A stretch of DNA of 64,000 bases, taken from NCBI RefSeq assembly GCF_014770435.1, contig NZ_CP061739.1, positions 1,736,001 through 1,800,000 on the forward strand, written 5' to 3'. The position numbers and the translations under genes are program-made. Source of the DNA: Psychrobacter sp. 28M-43 (lineage in GTDB: Bacteria; Pseudomonadota; Gammaproteobacteria; Pseudomonadales; Moraxellaceae). The notes beneath the pieces are model-generated. The model was not told where the DNA came from and did not search any database. It saw nothing but the letters and a program-made list of their open reading frames with translations. Shown here in pieces: positions 16,023 through 25,584 of the stretch; position 1 is the stretch's first letter; the number at the start of each line of letters is the position of its first letter.

Positions 16023-17426
16023 ATGGCAGAAAACGACAAAACCGACGACTTACTCAATCAGACACCGCCGCACAATATTGATATTGAGAAGGCATTGCTC
16101 GCGTCTTTGATGAGTATCGAAGAGGCGTACGACAAGATTGCCGATATTGTCACCAAAGATGACTTTTATGCTGGGCGACATCAATATATTTTTGATGCCA
16201 TTGCCCATTTGGCGGCAGTGAATGAGCCTTATGATACGGTCATGGTACACGACTGGTTAGAAGCGCAAAAGTTACTCAAAGGCGCAGGTGGTGACAGTTA
16301 TTTGGCCGATATTTTGAGCCAAAGTCCTGCGACCTTGTTTAACCTAACTGCCTACGCCCAGCGTGTGCGTGAACTATCAACCCTACGCCAGCTGATTACC
16401 ACTGGTAACGACATGCTGACGCTTGCCTATAATCCAAAAGACCAAAGCGTTAGCGACATTCTAGACAATGTCGAGGGTAAGATATTTAGTATCAATGAGC
16501 AGCACAATAAACGCGCAGAACAGCGCGGACCTGTCGGTATCACTTCTGTCTTGACCAATGTGATCGATAAGATTCAAGAACTAAAATCTAATCCCGATGG
16601 CATGATTGGTTTGCAGACACCATTTGCCGAGCTGAATAACAAAACCCAAGGCCTACAAGCGGGTGACTTGATTATTGTCGCTGCGCGTCCTTCGATGGGT
16701 AAAACCACTTTTGCGATGAACTTGGCAGAAGGGATTTTGTTTAATGAAGATTTGCCAGTCGTCGTATTTTCGATGGAGATGCCTGCGGAATCTATCGTCA
16801 TGCGTCTGCTGTCCTCATGGGGCGCGATTAACCAGACGCACCTACGTTCTGGGCAAATGAATGAAGATGAATGGGCAAAGATGATGAACGCCATTCAACA
16901 TTTGCAATCAAAGCATTTGTATATTGATGATAGTACTGCCCTACCGCCGTCTGAGATGCGTTCTCGCTGCCGCCGTATCGCCAAAAATCATGACGGTCGC
17001 TTGGGTGCTATCGTAGTCGATTATCTTCAGCTGATGAAAGTGCCAAGTCTAGATGGTAACCGTGTTGGCGAGATTTCCGAGATTTCTCGTAGTCTAAAGG
17101 CGCTCGCACGTGAGCTTGAATGTCCAGTGATTGCGTTATCACAGCTTAACCGTAGTCTAGAAAACCGTCCAAATAAACGCCCTATCATGTCAGATCTACG
17201 TGAATCTGGTGCGATTGAGCAGGATGCTGATTTGATTATGTTCATCTATCGTGATGAGGTTTATAATGAAAACTCAGACCACAAAGGTGTAGCGGAAATC
17301 ATCATTGGTAAACAGCGTAACGGCCCTATTGGTACTATTCGTCTAGGCTTCGAAGGTCAATTTACCCGCTTTATCAATCTAACGCCAGAGTACTACCAAG
17401 GCGTGAGTTTCGAGAATGATGAGTAA
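16023..17426 (+). CDS. dnaB: Replicative DNA helicase DnaB
   Basis: This hexameric 5'-3' helicase unwinds DNA at the replication fork and recruits primase. The N-terminal DnaB domain (about 15-120) is followed by a RecA-like C-terminal domain with Walker A RPSMGKTTF (222-230), Walker B IVVDYLQLM (near 337) and the arginine-bearing RNGPIGTIRLGF end. The 467 residues match the family. No intein is present. It stands alone upstream of alr, a common gammaproteobacterial arrangement. Confidence 0.97.
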   Translation: MAENDKTDDLLNQTPPHNIDIEKALLASLMSIEEAYDKIADIVTKDDFYAGRHQYIFDAIAHLAAVNEPYDTVMVHDWLEAQKLLKGAGGDSYLADILSQSPATLFNLTAYAQRVRELSTLRQLITTGNDMLTLAYNPKDQSVSDILDNVEGKIFSINEQHNKRAEQRGPVGITSVLTNVIDKIQELKSNPDGMIGLQTPFAELNNKTQGLQAGDLIIVAARPSMGKTTFAMNLAEGILFNEDLPVVVFSMEMPAESIVMRLLSSWGAINQTHLRSGQMNEDEWAKMMNAIQHLQSKHLYIDDSTALPPSEMRSRCRRIAKNHDGRLGAIVVDYLQLMKVPSLDGNRVGEISEISRSLKALARELECPVIALSQLNRSLENRPNKRPIMSDLRESGAIEQDADLIMFIYRDEVYNENSDHKGVAEIIIGKQRNGPIGTIRLGFEGQFTRFINLTPEYYQGVSFENDE

Positions 17427-17528
17427 CCAACCTTATAAATTTAAGCCTAATCAAGACTAAGCCTTATATAGACTCAGTTTAAATTATAGGTTAATAAATA
17501 ATTTTACATAACCAGTTTTTAATACAAT

Positions 17529-17570
17529 AGCCAGTACCGCATCAACCCAATCGATGCAGTACTGGCTTTA
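17529..17570 (+). terminator. Hairpin terminator after dnaB
   Basis: AGCCAGTAC (17529-17537) pairs with GTACTGGCT (17559-17567). After one mismatch the pairing continues as GCATC/GATGC. The T tract is short. Confidence 0.65.
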
Positions 17571-17604
17571 TAACTTCATAATTCTACTCATATAGAAGGC
17601 GATT

Positions 17605-18711
17605 ATGCGCACAATTACTATAAAACCAAAAGCCCTTACTCATAACTTAAATCAAGTCAAACAACGAGCACCTCAGTCTAAAGTATTGGCTATGGTCAAA
17701 TCCAATGCTTACGGGCATGGCGTGGCGGCAGTCTTGCCAGCCCTGCAGCAAGCAGATGGTATCGGTGTCGCTACGTTGACTGAAGCGCTGGAAGCCAGAC
17801 AGTTAGGTTGGGAGAAAACCATCGGTCTAGTAGAAGGTGCGTTTACCGCTGATGAGTGGCAACAAGCGATTGATCATGATATTAGCTGCGTGATTCACCA
17901 CAGACCACAGCTAGAATGGGCACTACAAAATATCCCGCCAGCTGGCAGTGCAACTAGAGTCGCTTGGCTCAAATACAATACGGGCATGAACCGTTTGGGT
18001 TTCAATGCTGAGGGTGTGCTATCAGCAGCAAAACGCCTATATGAAGCGGGTTATCAGCTGATTCTAGCCACGCATTTTGCCAATGCTGATGACCACGATC
18101 ACCCATTAAATGCCATACAGATTGAGCGCTTCTCAAGCGTACTAGCGACTTTGAAAGACACCATTAGCCCAAATATCCAAGGCTCATTATGCAACTCTGC
18201 TGGTATCGTCAACTTCCCAGAACATCATTATGACTGGGTACGTCCAGGCATTATCTTATACGGTAGCTCGCCTGTCGTTGATAAAAGCGCACAAGAATTA
18301 GACTTGCAGCCCGCGATGGAGTTTAGTGCTCAAATCATTGCTCTACAAACCGTTAGCGCCAATGATGCGATCGGCTATGGTAGCCGCTGGCGTGCGCAGC
18401 AAGACACCAGAACCGCTTTGGTCAGCGTTGGATATGGCGATGGCTACCCACGTGTGGTCACTGATGATGCGTATGTCACTGTCATCGATGCTAACGACAG
18501 CCAAAGCTACCGCTGCCCAGTGATTGGGCGAGTGGCTATGGATATGATTGTCATTGATATCAGTAGCACACCTGAGAGTCTTGCTATAGATAGCAAGGTC
18601 ATGCTCTGGGGCGATGCGCCGCGTGTCGATGAAGTTGCAGGTCATGCTGGGACGATTAGTTATGAGCTATTATGTCGCCTTAGCATACGTCCAAACCGTA
18701 CACAGGCATAA
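17605..18711 (+). CDS. alr: Alanine racemase Alr
   Basis: This PLP enzyme interconverts L- and D-alanine for peptidoglycan. The PLP lysine motif VLAMVKSNAYGHG is at about residues 28-40. The catalytic tyrosine lies in the conserved AIGYGSRW stretch, and the GRVAMDM block follows. Length (368) is typical. The start has an AGAAGG site. It lies between two hairpins, so it is probably monocistronic. Confidence 0.95.
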   Translation: MRTITIKPKALTHNLNQVKQRAPQSKVLAMVKSNAYGHGVAAVLPALQQADGIGVATLTEALEARQLGWEKTIGLVEGAFTADEWQQAIDHDISCVIHHRPQLEWALQNIPPAGSATRVAWLKYNTGMNRLGFNAEGVLSAAKRLYEAGYQLILATHFANADDHDHPLNAIQIERFSSVLATLKDTISPNIQGSLCNSAGIVNFPEHHYDWVRPGIILYGSSPVVDKSAQELDLQPAMEFSAQIIALQTVSANDAIGYGSRWRAQQDTRTALVSVGYGDGYPRVVTDDAYVTVIDANDSQSYRCPVIGRVAMDMIVIDISSTPESLAIDSKVMLWGDAPRVDEVAGHAGTISYELLCRLSIRPNRTQA

Positions 18712-18747
18712 TCATTAGCGGCACAGTCATTAGCATATAAGGTATCG

Positions 18748-18785
18748 TGGCTTGCTAAGGTGATTTCGGTCTATTTGGCAAGCCA
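18748..18785 (+). terminator. Weak hairpin terminator after alr
   Basis: TGGCTTGC (18748-18755) pairs with GCAAGCCA (18778-18785) around a 22-base loop, followed only by TTTGATCTT. The stem is convincing; the T tract is poor. Confidence 0.4.
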
Positions 18786-18808
18786 TTTGATCTTGATAAA
18801 AATGAACG

Positions 18809-18836
18809 TTTACATTGAAAGTAAATACGCTATACT
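18809..18836 (+). promoter_or_regulatory. Candidate sigma70 promoter for argF
   Basis: TTTACA (18809-18814) and TATACT (18831-18836), each a 5/6 match to consensus, are spaced by 16 bases. The predicted leader before the argF ATG is about 85 bases. Confidence 0.6.
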
Positions 18837-18928
18837 AAAAGTTTGTTGTCAACCCAGTATACGCACTGACGCGATGCTATTGAAGACTGATGACGTTTCA
18901 CTGACTGCGATCGACTGCTAGGATTACT

Positions 18929-19852
18929 ATGAGTTTGCGCCATTTTTTAACCTTATCTGATTTAACCAAACAAGAACTAGAAAACTTAATCAAACGCGCA
19001 AGCGAATTGCGTAAGATGCAACACGCAGGCGAGATATATCAGCCTTTTGTTGGTCGTACGCTTGGCATGATATTTGAAAAATCTTCAACGCGTACCCGTA
19101 TCTCATTTGAGACGGGCATGGGTCAATTTGGTGGTAATGCCATATTTTTATCACCAAACGATACGCAGCTCGGTCGCGGCGAGCCATTAGAAGACTCAGC
19201 GCGCGTGATTTCTAGCATGGTTGATATCATTATGATTCGCACCTTTGGGCATGAAAAAGTTGAAACCTTTGCTGAATACTCAAGCGTACCGATTATCAAT
19301 GCGTTGACCGATGACTACCATCCTTGCCAGTTGCTTGCTGATATGCAAACCTATTACGAGCATCGTGGTAGTATCGAAAATAAAATCGTCACGTGGGTCG
19401 GTGATGGCAACAATATGTGTTCGTCATTTATGCAAGCTGCCAATCAGTTTGGTTTTGAACTACGTGTGGCAGCGCCTTATGGATTCGAGCCTGATCCAAA
19501 ACTTATGGAGCGCTTCTCACACTGCGTCAGTCTGGTAGAAAACGTACAAGACGCAGCAAAAGATTCTAACTTAATTGTCACTGATGTGTGGGCAAGTATG
19601 GGTCAAGAGTCAGAGCAAAATACGCGTGCACGTCGTTTTGCCCCTTATCAAGTGACGCCATCTTTATTAGACAAAGCCGACCCTGAAGTGGTATTTATGC
19701 ACTGCTTGCCAGCCCATCGCGGCGAGGAAATCTCTCATGACATGCTTAATGACCCACGCTCTGTCGTTTGGGATGAAGCTGAAAACCGCTTACATGCCCA
19801 AAAAGCATTGATGGAGTTTTTACTTAAAGACAAAATCAAGTTGCCTGCATAA
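18929..19852 (+). CDS. argF: Ornithine carbamoyltransferase ArgF
   Basis: It makes citrulline from ornithine and carbamoyl phosphate in arginine synthesis. The carbamoyl-phosphate site STRTR is at 53-57. [11 protein letters not shown] near 128 and [12 protein letters not shown] near 262 mark it as ornithine rather than aspartate carbamoyltransferase. Length 307 is typical. It is a single gene with a good upstream promoter and a shared bidirectional terminator with the convergent rpiA. Confidence 0.96.
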   Translation: MSLRHFLTLSDLTKQELENLIKRASELRKMQHAGEIYQPFVGRTLGMIFEKSSTRTRISFETGMGQFGGNAIFLSPNDTQLGRGEPLEDSARVISSMVDIIMIRTFGHEKVETFAEYSSVPIINALTDDYHPCQLLADMQTYYEHRGSIENKIVTWVGDGNNMCSSFMQAANQFGFELRVAAPYGFEPDPKLMERFSHCVSLVENVQDAAKDSNLIVTDVWASMGQESEQNTRARRFAPYQVTPSLLDKADPEVVFMHCLPAHRGEEISHDMLNDPRSVVWDEAENRLHAQKALMEFLLKDKIKLPA

Positions 19853-19930
19853 CTTAGGCTATTCTATCAAAAGACAGTGAGATCAATAGTAAGATAACTT
19901 GCTAGTACACTCCTAAATAAGTTCCTATAT

Positions 19931-19962
19931 AAAAAAGCCGTCCAGATCTGGACGGCTTTTTT
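19931..19962. terminator. Bidirectional terminator between argF and rpiA
   Basis: A perfect inverted repeat with A6 on one side and T6 on the other, centred on GATC, serves both converging genes. Confidence 0.95.
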
Positions 19963-19988
19963 GGTTGTACAAATGATTTGATCATAAA

Positions 19989-20651
19989 TTAACGCGTGAG
20001 CGTTGTCACACCATTAGCACCTGCTTTTAGCAGAACGTCTGCTTGGTTTGCTGCAAAGATACCATTACAGACCACACCTACGATATTATTTAGCTCTTTT
20101 TCGAGCGCGATTGGATTACTCACATCCAAATCATAAGTATCTAGAATGACATTACCATAATCAGTGACAAAGTCTTCACGATATACTGGCTCACCGCCCA
20201 ATTTGGCCAATTGGCGAGCCACATACGAGCGTGCTTGTGGTAATACTTCAATCGGTACTGGAAACGCGCGACCTAATATATCAACGCTTTTACTATCATC
20301 GACCATACAGACGAACTTATTTGAAGCTGCGGCCACAATCTTTTCGCGAGTCAAGGCACCGCCGCCGCCTTTGATAAGTTGCAAGTGCTCATTGACTTCA
20401 TCAGCGCCATCGATATAAACATCTAACGTGCCAGCAAAGTTTAAATCGACTATTTCGATACCAAGCGCACGAAGTTTGTCTTCTGTCACCTGTGAGCTAG
20501 CGACAGCGCCAGCAAGCTTTAATTGTGGCAACAACTCAATCAAACAGTTGACCGTACTACCTGTCCCTACCCCAAGTATCATCTCGTCTTTGATATAGCT
20601 TAGAGCAGCTTTGGCCGCGGCTTGCTTTTGTGCTTGCTGATCACTCATCAT
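19989..20651 (-). CDS. rpiA: Ribose-5-phosphate isomerase A
   Basis: It interconverts ribose-5-phosphate and ribulose-5-phosphate in the pentose phosphate pathway. The signatures GVGTGSTV (about 28-35), DGADEVN (about 82-88) and [11 protein letters not shown] (about 95-105) are all intact, and 220 residues is the standard length. It is transcribed away from ilvA across a shared 303-base promoter region. Confidence 0.96.
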   Translation of the reverse strand: MMSDQQAQKQAAAKAALSYIKDEMILGVGTGSTVNCLIELLPQLKLAGAVASSQVTEDKLRALGIEIVDLNFAGTLDVYIDGADEVNEHLQLIKGGGGALTREKIVAAASNKFVCMVDDSKSVDILGRAFPVPIEVLPQARSYVARQLAKLGGEPVYREDFVTDYGNVILDTYDLDVSNPIALEKELNNIVGVVCNGIFAANQADVLLKAGANGVTTLTR

Positions 20652-20954
20652 AAATCCTTGGAAAATAAACGTATGGTCTTAAAAAAAGTAAAAGGCTAAA
20701 ACAGATAAAATGCGCGGCTATTATAACCGATGATATTAATGGATGTTAGCGCATCATGACGCTAATTTGTGAGCCCTATCGTGCCTACCTAAGACTTAAC
20801 TTAGGCAAATACCTGCACTTCATGTAAATTCAAGCACGAAATCCCAAGAAAACTGCAATTGAGTCTTGCAAGATACTAAAAATCGGCATAGGCTAATCTA
20901 TTTCATTTTTATATTCATCTACACTTTTTATATTCACTCTGTTTAGGGATTACT
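20652..20954. other. Divergent promoter region of rpiA and ilvA
   Basis: No gene is seen. It must hold both promoters, but I could not pick confident hexamers. No leader peptide rich in branched-chain amino acids or attenuator hairpin was recognised before ilvA. Confidence 0.4.
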
Positions 20955-22508
20955 ATGCTGTCACACTGGGTACGAGCCATCTTACAAGCCACCGTCTATG
21001 ACGTTGCTATTCAAACACCACTTGAAACGGCGCCCAAGCTGACCCAACGTTTTGCCAATGACATTAGATTTAAGCGTGAAGACTTACAACCGGTCAAATC
21101 ATTTAAATTGCGCGGTGCCTATAACCGTATCAGTCAGTTGAGCGATGAGCAAAAAGCGCGCGGCGTCATCTGTGCGTCAGCAGGTAATCATGCGCAAGGC
21201 GTGGCGTACTCTGCACGCAAATTATCACTAAATAACATCATCGTCATGCCAACCACGACTCCTGATATCAAAGTGGATGCGGTAAGAGCACTTGGTGGCA
21301 ATGTAGATCTGCACGGTGATAGCTTTGATCAAGCAAACCGTTACGCAATTGACCGCGCTGAACGCGAAGGACTGACCTTTATTCCACCTTATGACGATGA
21401 ACTGGTCATCGCAGGACAAGGTACCATCGGTCTTGAGCTGACCCAGCAGTGGCGTAACATGGACTATGTATTCGTTGCCGTTGGTGGTGGCGGCCTAATC
21501 TCTGGTGTAGCCGCATTCTTAGGCGAAGTTGCACCACATGTAAAAGTGATTGCGGTAGAAGCTGAGCAGTCAGCTTGTCTAAAAGCGGCGCTTGAAACAG
21601 GTGAACGTGTCAAGCTCGAGCAAGTAGGATTGTTCGTCGATGGCGTGGCAGTCGCACAGATTGGCGAATTACCTTTTGACGTCGTCCGTACACAAAAGAG
21701 CGATAACTCAGGCCCTATCGTTGAGCCTGAAGTGATCACTTGTACCAATGATGAAGTGTGTGCGGCTGTCAAAGATATCTTTGAAGAGAATCGCAGCATC
21801 GTTGAACCTGCTGGCGCACTGTCAGTCGCTGGCATGAAAAAGTATATCGAAGCCAATAATATTCAAGATAAAAACTGCGTCGGTATCATTTGCGGTGCCA
21901 ATATGAATTTTGACCGCTTGCGTTATATCGCTGAGCGTACTGAAATTGGTGAGAAAAAAGAAGCCATCTTTGGGGTTACTATTCCTGAACAAACAGGCGC
22001 TTTCTTGAACTTCTGTCGCAGTCTACATGGCCGTAATATCACAGAGTTTAACTACCGTGCCGACAGCAAAAAGTCACCAGACTCAATGGAACCTGCCTCA
22101 ATCTTCGTCGGTATTGCTTTAAAAGAAGGTGAAAAAGAGCGTCAAACCATCAGTAACCAATTGTCAGACGATGGCTACACTGCTCACGACCTGACTGATG
22201 ATGATATCGCCAAATCACATATCCGTCATTTGATCGGTGGTCATGCTCATGTCGAAAACGAGCAATTGCTACAAGTGGTATTCCCAGAACGTCCAGGCGC
22301 ATTGCTAACGTTCTTAGAAAAATTGGGTGATGACTTCAATATTACTTTATTCCATTACCGCAACCATGGTGCCGCTGAAGGTCGTGTACTGGTTGGCCTG
22401 CAAGCCTCTGAAGGCAATTCTCGTCAGTTACAAGACGCACTTTTAGATATTGGTTATGACTGTGCCACGGTCAATGACAACATTGGCTATCAGTTGTTTT
22501 TGAGATAG
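20955..22508 (+). CDS. ilvA: Biosynthetic threonine ammonia-lyase IlvA
   Basis: It deaminates threonine to 2-oxobutanoate, the first step towards isoleucine. The PLP lysine lies in SFKLRGAYNR (Lys51) and the phosphate-binding GGGGLISG is near residue 178. Two C-terminal ACT-like domains follow, starting at FGVTIPEQTGAFLNF and VVFPERPGALLTF, the arrangement seen in the isoleucine-inhibited biosynthetic form. Length 517 fits the family. A terminator follows directly. Confidence 0.96.
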   Translation: MLSHWVRAILQATVYDVAIQTPLETAPKLTQRFANDIRFKREDLQPVKSFKLRGAYNRISQLSDEQKARGVICASAGNHAQGVAYSARKLSLNNIIVMPTTTPDIKVDAVRALGGNVDLHGDSFDQANRYAIDRAEREGLTFIPPYDDELVIAGQGTIGLELTQQWRNMDYVFVAVGGGGLISGVAAFLGEVAPHVKVIAVEAEQSACLKAALETGERVKLEQVGLFVDGVAVAQIGELPFDVVRTQKSDNSGPIVEPEVITCTNDEVCAAVKDIFEENRSIVEPAGALSVAGMKKYIEANNIQDKNCVGIICGANMNFDRLRYIAERTEIGEKKEAIFGVTIPEQTGAFLNFCRSLHGRNITEFNYRADSKKSPDSMEPASIFVGIALKEGEKERQTISNQLSDDGYTAHDLTDDDIAKSHIRHLIGGHAHVENEQLLQVVFPERPGALLTFLEKLGDDFNITLFHYRNHGAAEGRVLVGLQASEGNSRQLQDALLDIGYDCATVNDNIGYQLFLR

Positions 22509-22535
22509 TAAAAATAGACGTAATATTTCTTATCT

Positions 22536-22573
22536 AATGGCAGTTTTTAAGTCGATTGAAAACTGCCATTTTT
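22536..22573 (+). terminator. Rho-independent terminator after ilvA
   Basis: A 12-bp stem (22536-22547 with 22559-22570) runs into a short T tract. Confidence 0.88.
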
Positions 22574-22610
22574 ATATTAATAATGATTATGAGCTGGCAG
22601 GTATGGCACA

Positions 22611-23000
22611 GTGATAAACAAAGTATTAGTGATATTGACCTGTCTGATTTTCGTGCTTATAGGTTATAGAGTCCTTCAACCTAAAAACACGGTACATCAG
22701 CCTGCAACCAATGCAGCAGCAGATATCCTAACGCAACCTACTCTTACCTCTACTGACGTTGATAATATTGATGATATAGCGCCAACATACGTTGATTTAG
22801 GTACCACTTCAACATCAGTACCAACTGTAACCCCAGCCTTATCCACACAACCAGCCTCAAGCTTTTCATGTGACGGCAGAACACATTGCTCACAAATGAC
22901 ATCCTGTGCAGAAGCCACTTATTTCACAAACTACTGTCCTAATACCAAAATGGATGGTAACCACGATGGTGTACCTTGTGAACAACAATGGTGCAACTAA
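22611..23000 (+). CDS. Excalibur-domain membrane-anchored small protein
   Basis: This 129-residue protein has one N-terminal hydrophobic segment (about 5-20), a Thr/Pro/Ala-rich linker (about 25-82) and a C-terminal excalibur calcium-binding module. That module contains CDGRTHCSQMTSCAEATYF and CPNTKMDGNHDGVPCEQQWC, which includes the DxNxDGxxCE core. Six cysteines in the module suggest disulfides, so it is likely periplasmic and membrane-tethered. The start is GTG at 22611. Its role is unknown. Confidence 0.85.
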   Translation: MINKVLVILTCLIFVLIGYRVLQPKNTVHQPATNAAADILTQPTLTSTDVDNIDDIAPTYVDLGTTSTSVPTVTPALSTQPASSFSCDGRTHCSQMTSCAEATYFTNYCPNTKMDGNHDGVPCEQQWCN

Positions 23001-23088
23001 CTACAGTCATCAAATTTATTTGCAAATATCAAAGTTGCCCTAATATTGTTTATATAAAACTATGATTTAATATAAAAACGAATGCAGA

Positions 23089-23523
23089 GTGATTCTTATG
23101 AAGAAAAATGCTAATGCTGATAATAACCAAGGCTTAGTGAAAATCCGTCTCGATAAATGGCTATGGGCAGCTAGGTTTTATCGTACACGCACCCTTGCCA
23201 AACAAGCGATTGAAAGTGGACGCGTACACTATGCCGGTAGCCGGGTAAAAACCAGTAAAGAGATTTCAGTCGGAGATGAGCTAACCATTCGTCAAGGCTC
23301 AGCGACCGCTATGACTGAAAAGACTGTCGTTGTTGAGGCGCTATCTGCACAGCGTGGCAATGCGACTGCCGCTGAGGTACTATATTCAGAGACAAAAGAG
23401 AGCGAGACGCGCCGTGCTTACTATGCCGAACAGCGCAAACTGGCCAACCTTGCTCGTCCTGATAACAAGCCCAACAAAAAAGAGCGACGCGATCTACAGC
23501 GTTTTAAAAGTAATCAAGATTAA
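23089..23523 (+). CDS. hslR: Heat-shock RNA-binding protein Hsp15 (S4 domain)
   Basis: Hsp15 binds free 50S subunits carrying stalled nascent chains and helps recycle them. The S4 domain is clear: IRLDKWLWAARFYRTRTLAK followed by AIESGRVHYAGSRVK. A basic C-terminal tail (KPNKKERRDLQRFK) matches the family. The listed start is GTG at 23089; the ATG at 23098 (MKKNAN) sits at a better distance from GAGTG and may be the real one. Confidence 0.9.
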   Translation: MILMKKNANADNNQGLVKIRLDKWLWAARFYRTRTLAKQAIESGRVHYAGSRVKTSKEISVGDELTIRQGSATAMTEKTVVVEALSAQRGNATAAEVLYSETKESETRRAYYAEQRKLANLARPDNKPNKKERRDLQRFKSNQD

Positions 23524-23730
23524 AACCGTTTCACTATCTCGCATTTTGGCCATGCATCATATGGCCAAAGCTTCATTGTTAAATGACGCTATTGTTTAGT
23601 CTCTATCCTTGCCATTCCAAGCATTAAGCGTTACGCTAGCAGCTGATTCAATCGATTGCATGCTAATAAAAGCCGCATTAACAATGCCGGTCTCTTATAG
23701 CATGTTTTTTTTGTTATAGAAGGTCATATT

Positions 23731-24228
23731 ATGCTGATGAAAGCCTGTACTCCCTCGTCTGTATTATTGGTATGTTTGGGAAATATCTGCCGCTCCCCTA
23801 CTGCTGAAGAAGTTTTTCGTCAGCAAGCAGCGATTGCTGGACTATCCATAAAAGTAGACTCAGCAGGCACCAGTGATTGGCACGTTGGCAGTGCGCCTGA
23901 TGCTCGCTCACAACGTCATGCTAAATCACACGGCTATAAAATTAATAAGCTGGTCGCTCGTCAAGTCAGTGCCAATGACTTTCGTGATTTTGATTTAATC
24001 TTAGCCATGGATTCACAGAATTTAGCTGATCTACAAGCTATCAAAGACAGCATTGCAGAGTCAGAAGATAGTTTGGCAACACTAGCCCTATTCAGTGAAG
24101 AAGACCCTACCTATTGCGGCAGTGATGTGCCAGATCCCTATAAGGGCGATAACGATGATTTTGAAGAGGTGATCGAGCGTATCGAGTCAAGCGCCCAAGC
24201 TTGGATAGAAAGCTGGAAAGCCTGCTAG
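23731..24228 (+). CDS. Low-molecular-weight protein tyrosine phosphatase
   Basis: The P-loop is CLGNICRS (Cys15 to Arg21, CX5R) near the N-terminus and the general acid is in DVPDPY near residue 133, as in the LMW-PTP family. At 165 residues it is close to standard. There is no adjacent tyrosine kinase or capsule cluster, unlike wzb/ptp operons, so its target is unknown. A conserved intergenic repeat follows it. Confidence 0.92.
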   Translation: MLMKACTPSSVLLVCLGNICRSPTAEEVFRQQAAIAGLSIKVDSAGTSDWHVGSAPDARSQRHAKSHGYKINKLVARQVSANDFRDFDLILAMDSQNLADLQAIKDSIAESEDSLATLALFSEEDPTYCGSDVPDPYKGDNDDFEEVIERIESSAQAWIESWKAC

Positions 24229-24302
24229 CCATACCGTCTATATTTCTGCTACTCTTGCATCCGGTATCCTCTATAATATGGTTAAGCTTCTACAAAAGAG
24301 CT

Positions 24303-24383
24303 ACAGCGTTAACCTCGCTTGAAGTATCACAGTTACATCTGCACTCAGTTGCCTTGTATCTCTTTTAAATTGAAACAACTATA
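24303..24383 (+). repeat. 81-bp intergenic repeat, copy 2
   Basis: It matches 3200-3280 at 72 of 81 positions with no gaps. It lies between the phosphatase gene and murB, in the same orientation as copy 1 relative to its flanking plus-strand genes. The 3' end again reads ACTATA, but the 5' TATAGTC arm seen at copy 1 is not evident. Confidence 0.85.
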
Positions 24384-24426
24384 ACTACCTTATTACTTAT
24401 TATCCTTTTGCCACATAGGCTATGTT

Positions 24427-25584
24427 ATGACCCAAGCTGCACGCCTTGACCACAGTACTCAGTCTACCATCAGCTCTGATGTTTCGAATGTTTCATCGAC
24501 TGCCGTAGTCAATGATTCAATCGACTTGTCATATGACAATACTATGGCATTGGCCTGTGTTGCTGACTCTGTCGTGACGTTAGAAAATGAGGCGCAGCTT
24601 GATGACTTTATGGCAGCTTATATAGAGGATACAGCAGACAAGCTACCACTGTTTGTACTGTCTGGCGGTAGTAATGTCTTATTGCCTGCCGCTTTGAAAG
24701 CCATAGTATTACAGCCAAAGATGCGTGGTATTAATCTGACCGAACAAACTGACGATTATGTTGATATCGAGGTAATGGCTGGCGAGAACTGGCATGATTT
24801 GGTCGTTCATACGGTCAATCAAGGTTGGTATGGGTTAGAAAATCTTGCACTAATACCAGGTCTAACTGGCGCGGCACCCATACAAAATATCGGTGCATAC
24901 GGCGTACAATTAGAAGACCGCTTACAGTATGTACGCGCCTATCATTTGCCGACACAAACTTGGCACCATTTATCAGCTGCTGATTGCCAATTTGGCTATC
25001 GTGACAGTATCTTTAAACGTACGCCAAACACATGGCTTATTAGTCGTGTAGGTTTCAGATTACATACTGATTCTGCCAATATTTTAGCCAGTTACGGCGA
25101 TGTACAGACTGTGGCGCAGCGCTATGCGGAGCAACAAGGGCGCGAGCAAGCAATGCCTGCTGACGTTATGCAAGCTATTATAGATATTAGACAACAAAAG
25201 CTGCCAGACCCTAAGCAGCTACCTAATTGTGGCAGTTTTTTTCAAAATCCTATTATCGCTCAGGAGCAATTCACGGCGCTGCAAGTAACTTATCCAGCTA
25301 TCGTTGGTTATGCGATGCCTGATGCAATGGTAAAGGTGGCTGCAGGGTGGCTCATTGAACAAGCGGGATTAAAAGGCGGCGGTATTGCACCTATTTTTAC
25401 TCATAAGCAGCAAGCACTAGTACTGACCAACCATACGCCTCAACAAGCCACACAAGAGGATGTAGCTATAGCGCAAAAACATATCGCTGCTACTGTCTAT
25501 GAAAAATTTGCCATTCAATTGTCACGTGAGCCAGTCTGGGTAAATGCTGATGGCTCAATTGGATATGCTGAGCATGTGGCCTAA
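24427..25584 (+). CDS. murB: UDP-N-acetylenolpyruvoylglucosamine reductase MurB
   Basis: This FAD/NADPH enzyme reduces enolpyruvyl-UDP-GlcNAc to UDP-MurNAc. It shows LSGGSNVLL, the FAD-binding LALIPGLTGAAPIQNIGAYG, and PNCGSFFQNP with the catalytic Ser in the type I form. About 40 Ser/Thr/Asp-rich residues precede the usual start. The 3' end overlaps the next reading frame by up to 41 bases, so translation is probably coupled. Confidence 0.95.
   Translation: MTQAARLDHSTQSTISSDVSNVSSTAVVNDSIDLSYDNTMALACVADSVVTLENEAQLDDFMAAYIEDTADKLPLFVLSGGSNVLLPAALKAIVLQPKMRGINLTEQTDDYVDIEVMAGENWHDLVVHTVNQGWYGLENLALIPGLTGAAPIQNIGAYGVQLEDRLQYVRAYHLPTQTWHHLSAADCQFGYRDSIFKRTPNTWLISRVGFRLHTDSANILASYGDVQTVAQRYAEQQGREQAMPADVMQAIIDIRQQKLPDPKQLPNCGSFFQNPIIAQEQFTALQVTYPAIVGYAMPDAMVKVAAGWLIEQAGLKGGGIAPIFTHKQQALVLTNHTPQQATQEDVAIAQKHIAATVYEKFAIQLSREPVWVNADGSIGYAEHVA

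Noticed and set aside
23731..24228. Tyrosine phosphatase considered as part of a capsule cluster
   Set aside because: No kinase, export or glycosyltransferase gene lies nearby.
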